This document shows, one piece after another, positions 41,401 to 49,433 of a stretch of DNA of 64,000 bases. Location: NCBI GenBank assembly GCA_035491895.1, contig DATJJY010000037.1, positions 1-64,000 of the forward strand. The letters run 5' to 3'. The translations under genes and the position numbers were made by a program. This stretch comes from DASTHG01 sp035491895. Its GTDB lineage: Bacteria; Gemmatimonadota; Gemmatimonadetes; Gemmatimonadales; GWC2-71-9. The notes under the pieces were generated by a model. The model searched no databases. It had not been told where the DNA came from and saw only the letters and a program-made list of their open reading frames with translations. Within the stretch, counting starts at the first letter, position 1. The number at the start of each line of letters is the position of its first letter.

Positions 41401-43320
41401 AGTACGTCGTTCGACATTCTGCTCGGCCCGCCGTCACAGCTCGCCTTCACCGTGCAGCCGATGACCACGAGCGCCGGTACGGTGATCGCGCCGCCGGTGC
41501 AGGTCACGGTGCAGGATGTCGCCGGGAACACCGAGACCGGCTACACCGCCAACGTGACGCTGTCGATCACCGTGAATCCCGGATCGGGAACCCTGTCCGG
41601 CACCACGACGGTGGCCGCCGTCGGCGGTGTGGCGACCTTCAGCGATTTGACCATCAACAAGACCGGAACCGGTTATCGTCTGCTCGCGAGCTCCGGCGGC
41701 CTCAGCAACACGAGCGGCGCGTTCAGCATCACCGGCGGGGTCGCCACTCATCTGGCATTCACCGTGCAACCGGGCGCTACGGCGGCAGGGGTGGCGATCG
41801 CCCCTGCGGTGAAGGTGAGCGCGCTCGACTCCCTCGGGAACACGGCAACGACGTTCACGGGCTCGGTGGCGATCGCGATCGGGGCGAACCCAGGCAGCGG
41901 CACGTTGTCGGGGACGACGCCCATCTCGGCCGTCGCCGGGATCGCGACCTTCACCGATTTGAGCATCGACCAACTGGGAACGGGCTATACCCTGGTGGCG
42001 ACATCGTCCGGCCTCACGGGAGCCACGAGCGGCACGTTCAACATCGTGGCCGGCGGAGCCACCCAGCTCACCTTCTCGGTGCAGCCGGTGCAGACGACGG
42101 CGGGAGCGTCCATCACGCCCGCCGTCAAGGTGACGGCGCTCGACGTGCTCGGGAATGTCGCGACGTCGTTCACGGGGAACGTGACCATGGCGATCGGCGT
42201 GAACCCCGGCGGCGGCACGCTGTCTGGGACGAAGACCGTCCCGGCGGTCGCGGGTGTCGCGACGTTTTCGACGTTGAGCATCGACAAGGCAGGCGTCGGG
42301 TACACGCTGGCGGCTTCGGCCAACGGTGTGAGCGGAGCAACCAGCACCGCCTTCACCATCAAGGTCGGCACGCTGACCCAGCTCGGCTTTACGGTTCCCC
42401 CGTCGGCCACGACCGCGGGGGCCACGATAACGCCAGCGGTCAAGGTGGCCGGTGAGGATGCCTTCGGCAATGTGGTGACGACGTTCACGGGGAGCGTCAC
42501 CATCGTGATCGCGCCGGGGACGGGGACCGCCGGAGCCACACTATCCGGTACCACGACGGTCGGCGCGGTCGCGGGAGTCGCTACGTTCTCGACGCTCAGC
42601 ATCGACAAGAGCGGCGCCGATTACAGGCTGACCGCCTCCTCCGGTGTATTGACGAGCGCGGCGAGCGCGATCTTCGCGATCAACGCCGGAGCCGCGACGC
42701 AGGTGACGATCGACCAGCAACCGACCACTACGGTGGCGGGAGCATCCATCACGCCCGCGGTGGCGGTGTCGGCGCGGGACGCCCTCGGAAATCCCGTTAA
42801 GACATTCACCGGCAATGTGACCGTGGCGTTCGCCGTGAATCCGGCTGCCGGCACACTGTCGGGCACGAAGACGGTGGCGGCGGTGGCCGGCACGGCGACG
42901 TTCGGCACTCTGAGCATCAACAAGGCAGCGACCGGGTATCGTCTGGCAGCGACGTCCGGCAGCCTGACGCCGGACACCAGCACGGCGTTCAGCATCACCG
43001 CCGCCGCGGCCACCAAACTGGCGTTCACCGTTCAGCCGGTGAACACTCTCGCCGGAGCCACCATCACGCCCGCGGTGCAGGTGAGCGCCGTCGACAACTT
43101 CGGCAATGTCGTGACGACGTTCGCCGGGAGCGTGACAGTGGCGGTAGCTTCGGGGACGGGTACCGCGGGAGCAGTGCTCGCGGGAACGCTGACGCAATCG
43201 CTTGCTAGCGGCGTGGCGTCGTTCGGCGACCTGAACATCGATCTTACCGGGACCGGCTACAAACTCGTCGCGACGGGTGGACTGACCTCGGCCACCAGCA
43301 GCACATTCGCTATCAACTAG
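38482..43320 (+). CDS. Giant Ig-like repeat protein B, probable lipoprotein
   Basis: 1612 aa from ATG 38482. N-terminus MYSSRALRCCFVVLLPSLLWTC with Cys22 as probable lipidation site (Thr at -1, as in protein A), then GGAGSPSGPPP. It is followed by 15 tandem repeats of about 104 residues with the same plan as protein A (LAFTVQPxxTxAGxxITPAVQVxAxDAxGN ... FTGxVTxAIGTNPGGGTLSGTxTV ... ATFSxLSIDKxGTGYTLxA). It ends within the last repeat (STFAIN). The second copy of the system, 3.1 kb after the end of protein A, is separated from it only by the zinc-ribbon gene and the TonB/metal pair. Probably a long rod on the cell surface. Confidence 0.8.
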   Translation: MYSSRALRCCFVVLLPSLLWTCGGAGSPSGPPPVAAQLLFKVGAGSTTAGGIITPAVVVEARDASGQLVPSFTDSVTVSLVRNPSNATLSGTTTVAAVGGVATFADLRIDRSASGYRLQATSGALASNPGAKFEVVAGTPISLAFAVEPGTDAAGTPIGPALQVAAHDSFGNLATSFTGLVTLAITSGTGTSGAVLSGQSTLAATAGIATFSNISIDKVGSGYTLAATTSGLSGSTSAAFDVISGPAAKLFFTAQPTATVAGLAIAPAIEVTARDAVGNIATAFNSTITVSITGGTGAFGATLSGTKTVLATQGVATLPDLSINKSAAGYSLSADAAALVTGVSAPFDVLTGPVAQLSFSVQPVTATAGSALAPAVQVSARDAAGNTVSSFTDTVTIGLGVNPTGGVLSGTLKIAAIGGVATFSDLALNKSGAGYRLQAGSGSWIATSDGFSVVSGPPTQFQFAVQPSTSGAGAAITPAVQVAALDAYGNVATAYAGIVTVSIGTNPGGGTLSGTAGVAAIGGIATFPNLSIDKLGTGYTLAADAGGGGPTGATSAPFDVVPGVATQLSFTVPPSTTVAGATITPAVQVTALDAFGNTATGFTGTITLAIGTNPGGGGLAGTKALPAVAGVASFTDLSIARNGTGYTLTAKATGLTTAISPSFDIQLGPLAQLVFAVQPVSTPAGTTIAPAVQVVAQDAAGNTESGFTDSVTLTIGINPGAGTLSGTTTVAAVGGVATFGTLSIDKTGTGYRLAAVSGSLNNTSNAFSIVAGAPTTLVFSVQPVGTGAGATITPAVQVTVQDALGNTAAQFGGIVIIAIGNNPGGGTLSGTSSLAAAAGVATFSGLSIDKLGSGYTLTAASTGLAGATSAAFDITAGGATQLVFTVQPTTTTAGVVVSPGVQVTAKDGLGNVASGFTGSVTVAIGTNPAGGNLSGTRTVSAVSGVATFNDLSINRNGTGYTLTAKTSGLATITSTSFDILLGPPSQLAFTVQPMTTSAGTVIAPPVQVTVQDVAGNTETGYTANVTLSITVNPGSGTLSGTTTVAAVGGVATFSDLTINKTGTGYRLLASSGGLSNTSGAFSITGGVATHLAFTVQPGATAAGVAIAPAVKVSALDSLGNTATTFTGSVAIAIGANPGSGTLSGTTPISAVAGIATFTDLSIDQLGTGYTLVATSSGLTGATSGTFNIVAGGATQLTFSVQPVQTTAGASITPAVKVTALDVLGNVATSFTGNVTMAIGVNPGGGTLSGTKTVPAVAGVATFSTLSIDKAGVGYTLAASANGVSGATSTAFTIKVGTLTQLGFTVPPSATTAGATITPAVKVAGEDAFGNVVTTFTGSVTIVIAPGTGTAGATLSGTTTVGAVAGVATFSTLSIDKSGADYRLTASSGVLTSAASAIFAINAGAATQVTIDQQPTTTVAGASITPAVAVSARDALGNPVKTFTGNVTVAFAVNPAAGTLSGTKTVAAVAGTATFGTLSINKAATGYRLAATSGSLTPDTSTAFSITAAAATKLAFTVQPVNTLAGATITPAVQVSAVDNFGNVVTTFAGSVTVAVASGTGTAGAVLAGTLTQSLASGVASFGDLNIDLTGTGYKLVATGGLTSATSSTFAIN

Positions 43321-43330
43321 GCAGGTAATA

Positions 43331-43522
43331 AGGAGTCGGTCTTGATCCGCGCGCACGCCGGAGTGGGGCTAGGACGCGGGGACGCGGGGGCCGCACGGCC
43401 TGGACAACATCTCGCGAGGCCGGCAATAGATCCGACAGGTTGGTCCGGGTCGAGCGCCCCCGCGTCCAACGCGTCCGGCGTCCCCACTCCCGGCGTGCGC
43501 GCGGACACGGACTTACGAGTCC
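43331..43522. repeat. Large composite palindrome between giant gene B and gltA
   Basis: Outer arms (43331-43368 and 43482-43522) match over nearly 40 bp, including GCGCGCACGCCGG and AGTGGGG. Inner arms (about 43370-43391 and 43454-43474) consist of GGACGCGGGG / ACGCGGGGGC units and their complements. A further copy of CTCCCGGCGTGCGC lies at 43525-43538. The gap 43321-43659 holds no gene; the palindrome takes up more than half of it and probably terminates transcription of the giant gene. Confidence 0.7.
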
Positions 43523-43659
43523 TCGCTCCCGGCGTGCGCACAACGGACATGTTCTCGTGACGCGGAAGCTGGCCGCTGGCGCGAGCGGGTTCGCCCTAGG
43601 TAAACTCCACCGTTTCCGGCGCTTACCTCACTCGAACCGGACCGGTATCCCGCCCCACG

Positions 43660-44802
43660 ATGTCGACCGCCACCGAACACTCCGCTCCCCGCGGTCTCGA
43701 GGGAGTCGTCGCCAATGAGTCGGCCATCTGCTATGTGTTCGGCGAAGAAGGCCGTCTCATCTACCGCGGCTACGACATCAACGACCTCGCCGACCACTCC
43801 ACTTTCGAGGAAACGGCGTACCTGCTGTTGTATGGCGACCTGCCCACCAAGCAGCAACTGAAGGAGTTCACCGCCGGCCTCAAGGCGGCGCAGAAGCTCG
43901 ATCGCGTGGTGCAGCGCATCATCAAGGACGCGCCCGCCACCGCCAACCCGATGGACGTGCTGCGCACCGCAGTCAGCGCGGCGGTGTTCGTCGACCCCGA
44001 CCGGGCCGACAACTCCCTGGAGGCGGAGCGCCGCAAGGCCGTTCGCCTGATCGCGCAATTGCCGACGATGGTGGCGATGTTCCATCGGCTGCGGAACGGG
44101 CTGAAGCCGCTGGCGCCGCGCCGCGGTCTCTCCGCGGCGGCCAACTTCCTCTATATGATCTCGGGCCAGACGCCCGCGGACGACGCCGAGCACGCCCTCG
44201 ACGTTGCGCTGATCCTCCACGCCGACCACGAGTTGAACGCCTCCACGTTCGCGGCGCGCGTCATTGCCGCTACCTTGGCGGACATGCACGGCGCGGTGAC
44301 CGGCGCGCTCGCCGCGCTGTCGGGCCCGCTGCACGGCGGCGCGAATACCGAAGTGATGAAGATGCTGCTCGAAATCCAGACCCCAGAACGCGCCGAGGCC
44401 TGGCTGCACCAGGCGCTGGCGGCGAAGCGGAAGATCATGGGATTCGGGCACCGTGTATATCGCACCGAGGATCCGCGCGCCGCCCAACTGCGCCGTATGT
44501 CGGAGGTGCTGGGCCAGAAGGCGGGTCAGGCGCACTGGTTCGCGATCCAGCGGGTGATCGAAGAGCTGATGCAGAAGGAGAAGGGGCTCTACTCGAACGT
44601 CGACTTCTATTCCGCCTCGATGTACTACGTGATGGGTATTCCACTGGACCTGTACACGCCGATCTTCGCCGTGAGCCGGGTCAGCGGATGGTGTGCCCAC
44701 GTGCTCGAGCAGCACGCCGACAACCGATTGATTCGACCGCGGGCCGAATACGTCGGACACATGGACCGCCGCTGGGTCCCGTTGCGAAAGCGAGGTTCCT
44801 GA
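43660..44802 (+). CDS. gltA: Citrate synthase
   Basis: 380 aa from ATG 43660. It condenses oxaloacetate and acetyl-CoA. Catalytic residues are in place: His225 (GPLHGGAN), His264 (MGFGHRVYR), Asp315 (SNVDFYSAS), with His187/His190 in LHADHELNAS. N-terminal LIYRGYDINDLADHSTFEETAYLLLYG is typical of the short, dimeric citrate/2-methylcitrate synthase type rather than the longer hexameric type with an N-terminal zinc-like domain. It is followed 3 nt later by icd, giving a TCA-cycle pair. Confidence 0.95.
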   Translation: MSTATEHSAPRGLEGVVANESAICYVFGEEGRLIYRGYDINDLADHSTFEETAYLLLYGDLPTKQQLKEFTAGLKAAQKLDRVVQRIIKDAPATANPMDVLRTAVSAAVFVDPDRADNSLEAERRKAVRLIAQLPTMVAMFHRLRNGLKPLAPRRGLSAAANFLYMISGQTPADDAEHALDVALILHADHELNASTFAARVIAATLADMHGAVTGALAALSGPLHGGANTEVMKMLLEIQTPERAEAWLHQALAAKRKIMGFGHRVYRTEDPRAAQLRRMSEVLGQKAGQAHWFAIQRVIEELMQKEKGLYSNVDFYSASMYYVMGIPLDLYTPIFAVSRVSGWCAHVLEQHADNRLIRPRAEYVGHMDRRWVPLRKRGS

Positions 44803-44805
44803 CCG

Positions 44806-46008
44806 ATGGCTGGGGCGATAACCTACCAGGACGGCCGCTGGGTCGTCCCCGACGAACCGATCATTCCGTTCATCGAAGGCGACGGCACCGGTCCAGACAT
44901 CTGGCGCGCGTCGCGCCGCGTGTTCGACGCCGCGGTGGCGCGGACCTCGCAGGGCAAACGGAAGGTGGCCTGGCGCGAGGTGCTGGCGGGGGAAAAGGCG
45001 TTCAAGGAGACCGGCAGCTGGCTCCCCGACGCGACGCTCGACGTGATCCGCGAGCATCGCGTGGCCATCAAGGGGCCGCTGACGACGCCGGTCGGGGGCG
45101 GGATCCGTTCCCTCAACGTCGCCCTGCGCCAGCTGCTCGACTTGTACGCCTGTATCCGGCCGGTCCGCTGGTTCCAGGGCGTGCCCGCGCCGGTAAAGAG
45201 CCCTGAGAAGCTCAACGTCGTGATCTTCCGCGAAAACATCGAAGACGTCTATGCCGGGATCGAGTTCCAGGCCGACAGCAAGGAAGCGAACGCGATCATC
45301 GACCTGCTCACGAGCCAGCTCGGCAAGAAGGTCCGGGCGTCGAGCGCAATCGGTGTGAAACCGATGTCCCGCTTCGGCTCGCAGCGGCTCGTGGCCAAGG
45401 CGCTCCGCTATGCGATCGACAACCGGAAGCCTTCGGTGACGCTGGTGCACAAGGGCAACATCATGAAATTCACGGAAGGGGCGTTCCGCGACTGGGGGTA
45501 CGAGGTCGCGCGCGAGCGCTTCGGCCAGGAGACGATCACGGAGACCGACGCGTCCAAGGGCGGAGCTGACGGCAAGGTCGTCGTGAAGGACCGCATTGCC
45601 GACGCGATGTTCCAGCAGGTGCTGCTACGGCCTGACGAGTACTCCGTGATCGCCACGCCGAATCTGAACGGCGATTACCTCTCGGATGCATGTGCGGCCC
45701 AGGTGGGCGGGCTGGGTCTCGCTCCGGGCGGAAACGTGGGCGACGGATTCGCGGTGTTCGAAGCCACTCACGGCACCGCACCGAAGTACGCCGGACTCGA
45801 CAAGATCAATCCGGGCAGCGTCATCCTGTCGGGAGTCATGATGTTCGCCGAGCTCGGCTGGAAGGACGTGGCACAGGCCATCGAGCGCGGCCTGGAAGGC
45901 GCGATCGGCTCCGGCAAGGTGACGTACGATCTGGCCCGCCAGATGCCGGGTGCGACCGAAGTCTCCACTTCCACCTTCGCCGACGGGATCATCGCCCACC
46001 TCGCATGA
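44806..46008 (+). CDS. icd: Isocitrate dehydrogenase (NADP-type)
   Basis: 400 aa. Substrate and metal motifs: IIPFIEGDGTGPDIWRA, GPLTTPVGGGIRSLNVALRQLLDLYACIRPV (the Ser of IRSLN is the residue phosphorylated in E. coli Icd), VIFRENIEDVYAGIEF, LVHKGNIMKFTEGAFRDWGYE, IATPNLNGDYLSDACAAQVGG and FEATHGTAPKYAG. It oxidatively decarboxylates isocitrate to 2-oxoglutarate. It is the homodimeric E. coli-like type. Its stop overlaps the pepA start (ATGA). Cofactor choice (NADP over NAD) is inferred from overall family, not proven. Confidence 0.94.
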   Translation: MAGAITYQDGRWVVPDEPIIPFIEGDGTGPDIWRASRRVFDAAVARTSQGKRKVAWREVLAGEKAFKETGSWLPDATLDVIREHRVAIKGPLTTPVGGGIRSLNVALRQLLDLYACIRPVRWFQGVPAPVKSPEKLNVVIFRENIEDVYAGIEFQADSKEANAIIDLLTSQLGKKVRASSAIGVKPMSRFGSQRLVAKALRYAIDNRKPSVTLVHKGNIMKFTEGAFRDWGYEVARERFGQETITETDASKGGADGKVVVKDRIADAMFQQVLLRPDEYSVIATPNLNGDYLSDACAAQVGGLGLAPGGNVGDGFAVFEATHGTAPKYAGLDKINPGSVILSGVMMFAELGWKDVAQAIERGLEGAIGSGKVTYDLARQMPGATEVSTSTFADGIIAHLA

Positions 46009-47495
46009 ACAGCACCCTCATCACCAAACCACTGATCGAGATCGAGACGCCGCTGCTCGCGATCGCGGTCCCCGCGTCGACCGAGCTGCCCGCCTCGCTC
46101 GCCCCCATCGACCAGATCACGGGTGGAGCGGTGAGCCGCGCCCTGGCGAGCGGCGACTTCAAGGGGAAACGCGACGAGACCCTGCTCGCGTACGGCACCG
46201 GCAAGGCGCGCCGGGTTCTGCTCGTGGGCGTGGGAAAACCGGCCGAGGTCACCCACAACATTGTACGACGCGCCGCGGCCGTCGCGGCCAAGCGGGCGCG
46301 CGCCCTTGGCACGGGTCGTTACGCGTTCGCAATAGCGTCCGAGGCGCGAAACGGACTCGCAGCCGATGCCGTAGCGCAGGCAACGGTCGAGGGCGCGGCG
46401 CACGGCGGGTGGGCGTTCATTGCGCTGAAGCGGCCGAGCGACGACCTGCGCGGCGCCATCGCCGAAGTGGATGTCGTCGGCGAGCCGGCCGACGCCAAGC
46501 AAGCGGAGGTGGGCCGTGTGCGGGGCGACGCAATCGCCGCGGGCCATTTGTTGGCGCGCGAGCTGCAAATGCAGCCCGGTAACGTCTGCACCCCCACGTA
46601 CCTCGCCAATCAGGCGCAGGCCTTGGGCAAGACGCATGGCTTTCCGGTGACCGTGCTCGGCCCCGATCAGATCCGGCAGGAAGGGATGGGAGGGCTGCTC
46701 GGCGTGTCGCAGGGAAGCGCCGAGGAGCCGCGCTTCATCATTCTCGAGTGGCGTGGAGCGGGAGACGCGGCGCCGGCGGTGATCGTGGGGAAGGGGATCA
46801 CCTTCGATTCCGGGGGTATTTCGATCAAGCCCGCGGCCAACATGGAAGAAATGAAGTACGACATGTCCGGTGCGGCGGCGGTGCTGGGGACGTTCGAGGT
46901 GTTGGGGCGGCTCCGCCCCAAGCTGAACGTGGTCGGGATCGTGGCAGCGAGCGAGAACCTCCCGTCGGGGACGGCCCTCAAGCCGGGCGACGTCATCAAG
47001 AGCCACTTCGGGAAAACGATCGAGATCGTGAATACCGATGCCGAGGGGCGCCTGGTCCTGTGTGATGCGCTGTCGTATGTGCGCCGCTACAATCCGGCGG
47101 CGGTGCTCGATGCCGCCACTCTGACGGGCGCGATCGTCATCGCGCTCGGGACCCAGGCGAGCGGGATCATGGGCAACGACGACGCCCTCGTCGAAGAGGT
47201 GCGCAGCGCGGGCGAGCGCGCGGGCGAGCGCTGCTGGCCGCTGCCCTTGTGGGAGGAGTACCGCGACCTCGTCAAGTCCGACATCGCCGACGTGAAGAAT
47301 TCCGGAGGGCGCGGCGCCGGCTCGATCACCGGGGGCTGGTTCCTGCGCGAGTTCGTGGAGGGCTTCCCCTGGGTGCACATCGACATCGCCGGAACGGCGT
47401 ACACCGAGAGCGAAGCAACGTATCAGTCGAAGGGTCCGACGGCGTTCGGCGTGCGGCTGTTCACCGAGTTCCTGCTGCGGCGCAGCGGGGCGTGA
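46005..47495 (+). CDS. pepA: Leucyl aminopeptidase (M17)
   Basis: 496 aa from ATG 46005 (ATGA overlap with icd); the longer open frame is a shadow. The C-terminal M17 catalytic domain shows VGKGITFDSGGISIKPAANMEEMKYDMSGAAAVLGTF (metal ligands Lys, Asp, Asp), the family signature NTDAEGRLVLCDAL, and GWFLREFVEGFPWVHIDIAGTAY. It releases N-terminal residues from peptides in the cytoplasm and in some bacteria also binds DNA. The N-terminal domain (VLLVGVGKPAEVTHNIVRRAAAVAAKRAR) is normal. It is co-transcribed with gltA-icd upstream and overlaps the receptor gene downstream by one base. Confidence 0.94.
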   Translation: MNSTLITKPLIEIETPLLAIAVPASTELPASLAPIDQITGGAVSRALASGDFKGKRDETLLAYGTGKARRVLLVGVGKPAEVTHNIVRRAAAVAAKRARALGTGRYAFAIASEARNGLAADAVAQATVEGAAHGGWAFIALKRPSDDLRGAIAEVDVVGEPADAKQAEVGRVRGDAIAAGHLLARELQMQPGNVCTPTYLANQAQALGKTHGFPVTVLGPDQIRQEGMGGLLGVSQGSAEEPRFIILEWRGAGDAAPAVIVGKGITFDSGGISIKPAANMEEMKYDMSGAAAVLGTFEVLGRLRPKLNVVGIVAASENLPSGTALKPGDVIKSHFGKTIEIVNTDAEGRLVLCDALSYVRRYNPAAVLDAATLTGAIVIALGTQASGIMGNDDALVEEVRSAGERAGERCWPLPLWEEYRDLVKSDIADVKNSGGRGAGSITGGWFLREFVEGFPWVHIDIAGTAYTESEATYQSKGPTAFGVRLFTEFLLRRSGA

Positions 47496-49294
47496 TGCGG
47501 CGGAGCCTCCTCCTCGTGGGGGCTCTCGTGTGCGCGGGCGGGCGGCTGGTGGCGCAGGTCGATACCACCGCGAAGCCGAAGCCCAAAGTGGGAGCCGACA
47601 CTACTCAGGGTCCTGCCGACACGACGGCGAAGCGGGATACCACACCTCCCGATACGATCGAGCACTTTCTCCCGGGGTTCGCGCCAGCGGTCCCCGCCGG
47701 TCCGCTGCCGCGCGGCGAGCGGTGGCGGTTCACGGTCGACTCGCTCGTCATGTCGAACATCACGACGTTGGGGGATCTGTTGGCTCACATCCCCGGCGTC
47801 TACGTCGTGCGCGGCGGGTGGTTCGGCGCTCCCGAGATCGCGGTGTATGGCGGCCAGGGGCCCCTCGGTTTGGAAGTCTATTGGGATGGCGTCCCCTACC
47901 TGCCGGTCGGCCGGGATTCGGTGTGGCTCGACCCGGCGCGCATCCCCCTCGCACCGCTCGAACGGATCGACGTGCTGGTGCTGCCGGCGACGCTACGGGT
48001 GTACCTCGTCTCGCTCCAGGCGCATTCCACCATTCCGCGGACCCAGGTGCGCATCAGTACCGGCCAGGCTTCGATCGCTCAATACCGCGGCGGCTTCGCG
48101 AAGCGCTGGGGATCGGGAGTCGGCATGTCGCTCAGCGCCGACTACCGCAACATCAACGGCTTCGAGGGCTCGTCGACCACGGGGTTCAATGACGTCGACC
48201 TCTGGCTCAAACTCGAATACGAGCGGTCGCCGCACTTCGGCGTGTCGGTGCAGACGCTCAGCTCGACGTGGAATCGCAGCGGGGCGACCGGGCTCGTGGA
48301 CTCGTGGAAACAGCGCCGGCTCGATCAGCTGTTCCAGGCGTTCGCTGCGAGTCGAGACGATGGACTGGGCCCGCGGGCCACGCTCACGTTGGCGCGCGCC
48401 CAGGTGACGGGAGATACCGTCGTCTCCGATCGTTCACGCTACCAGGGACAGCTCGAGATCTCCGAGACGCGCTCGCGCGCGACGGTGGGCGTCGTCGCTC
48501 GTCTCTCCGGCGCCACGGGTCCCTTTCTGGTCGACGCGTACGCGGCTTGGCACCCACTGTCGTTCGTCACCCTCTCGGCGGACGCGCGACGCTCCTATTA
48601 TGGCGCCAAAGGCCACGGCAATCGTGCGCACGTCGCCGGCTCGCTCGCGTTGCCGCTGGGATTTTCGGTGCGCGGTGAAGCCAGCAGGGTGGAAGACTTC
48701 AACGTTCCGATCGACCCGGCCGATTCGTTTCAGATGGCGAACGACTACGCTGCTTATCTGCGGTGGGACACGAAGAAGATCACGCTCGAAGCGGGGCAGG
48801 TGCGGCGCGATCCGTATCGCCCGGTGGGATTCGCGGCCGGGATCCGGCCGGTGGCTTTCCTCGGCGCGACGCCGCAGAGCACCTATCTCTCCGTGTTCGT
48901 CGGCCTGCGGCCGCTGTCGGGGGTACAGGTCTCCGGGTGGTACTTCGATCCGCGAACCGGTGGAGGCGATTTCGAGCCACCGACGCACGCGCGCATCTCG
49001 GCGACGTTCTTCTCGAAGTTCTGGCGGGTCTACCGGAGCGGTGCGTTCTCGCTGCGCGGGGAATACGCGATCGAGAGCTGGAGCCGCGGGCTCGGAGGCC
49101 GCGATTCGAGCGGTGCCCAGATTCCGCTGGGACCGGCGACGTTCGCGGAGACGAACATTCAGCTGCGCATCGGCGATTTCACCGGCTATTGGATGACGCG
49201 CAACTATAACGGGATGCGTGGCAGCTACGTGACCGGGTTGGGTTATCCCAAGCGGGTGCAGTACTACGGCGTGCAGTGGTTCTTCAATAACTAG
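47495..49294 (+). CDS. TonB-dependent-receptor-like protein (plug plus barrel)
   Basis: 599 aa from ATG 47495. Signal peptide MRRSLLLVGALVCAGGRLVAQ, then a Thr/Asp/Pro-rich linker (TTAKPKPKVGADTTQGPADTTAKRDTTPPDT). The plug-like part is ITTLGDLLAHIPGVYVVRGGWFGAPEIAVYGGQGPLGLEVYWDGVPYLP followed by IDVLVLPATLRVYLV. The rest alternates as beta strands and ends in YYGVQWFFNN. The canonical TonB box and the plug's DVLKGP-type signature are weak, and the barrel is short, so it may not import by itself. It follows pepA in the same run, which gives no hint of a ligand. Confidence 0.7.
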   Translation: MRRSLLLVGALVCAGGRLVAQVDTTAKPKPKVGADTTQGPADTTAKRDTTPPDTIEHFLPGFAPAVPAGPLPRGERWRFTVDSLVMSNITTLGDLLAHIPGVYVVRGGWFGAPEIAVYGGQGPLGLEVYWDGVPYLPVGRDSVWLDPARIPLAPLERIDVLVLPATLRVYLVSLQAHSTIPRTQVRISTGQASIAQYRGGFAKRWGSGVGMSLSADYRNINGFEGSSTTGFNDVDLWLKLEYERSPHFGVSVQTLSSTWNRSGATGLVDSWKQRRLDQLFQAFAASRDDGLGPRATLTLARAQVTGDTVVSDRSRYQGQLEISETRSRATVGVVARLSGATGPFLVDAYAAWHPLSFVTLSADARRSYYGAKGHGNRAHVAGSLALPLGFSVRGEASRVEDFNVPIDPADSFQMANDYAAYLRWDTKKITLEAGQVRRDPYRPVGFAAGIRPVAFLGATPQSTYLSVFVGLRPLSGVQVSGWYFDPRTGGGDFEPPTHARISATFFSKFWRVYRSGAFSLRGEYAIESWSRGLGGRDSSGAQIPLGPATFAETNIQLRIGDFTGYWMTRNYNGMRGSYVTGLGYPKRVQYYGVQWFFNN

Positions 49295-49320
49295 AAGCGC
49301 TGTCGGCCATAACTGGGAGC

Positions 49321-49352
49321 GCTATCAGCTATCGGCTATCAGCTGCCAGCTA
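49321..49352. repeat. Short tandem GCTATCAGCT-type units
   Basis: AGCTATC(A/G)GC-like units repeat every 10-11 bp in the gap between the receptor gene and yicC. The gap (139 bp) also has TTGACC at 49385 and TAAAGT at 49414, but their 23-nt spacing does not form a standard promoter. Confidence 0.45.
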
Positions 49353-49433
49353 ATGCACATCGCGCCTTTTCCAGCCGCCAACGATTGACCTAAGTTCTTT
49401 CCGCGATTAGCGTTAAAGTCTGTGCCGCGCAGC

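Noticed and set aside
30174..43320. CRISPR array or satellite DNA suggested by regular ~310-bp periodicity
   Set aside because: The period equals one ~100-aa protein repeat, the DNA copies are diverged, and there are no constant repeats with unique spacers.
38433..43356. Minus-strand frames inside giant gene B
   Set aside because: Same cause as for giant gene A: translations such as repeated VPDSVPP stretches are reflections of the sense repeat.
43513..45450. 645-codon minus-strand open frame opposite gltA and icd
   Set aside because: Both sense genes are unambiguous enzymes with catalytic residues in place.
49385..49419. Promoter TTGACC ... TAAAGT before yicC
   Set aside because: The spacer is 23 nt, outside the 16-19 nt range; the elements may be coincidental.
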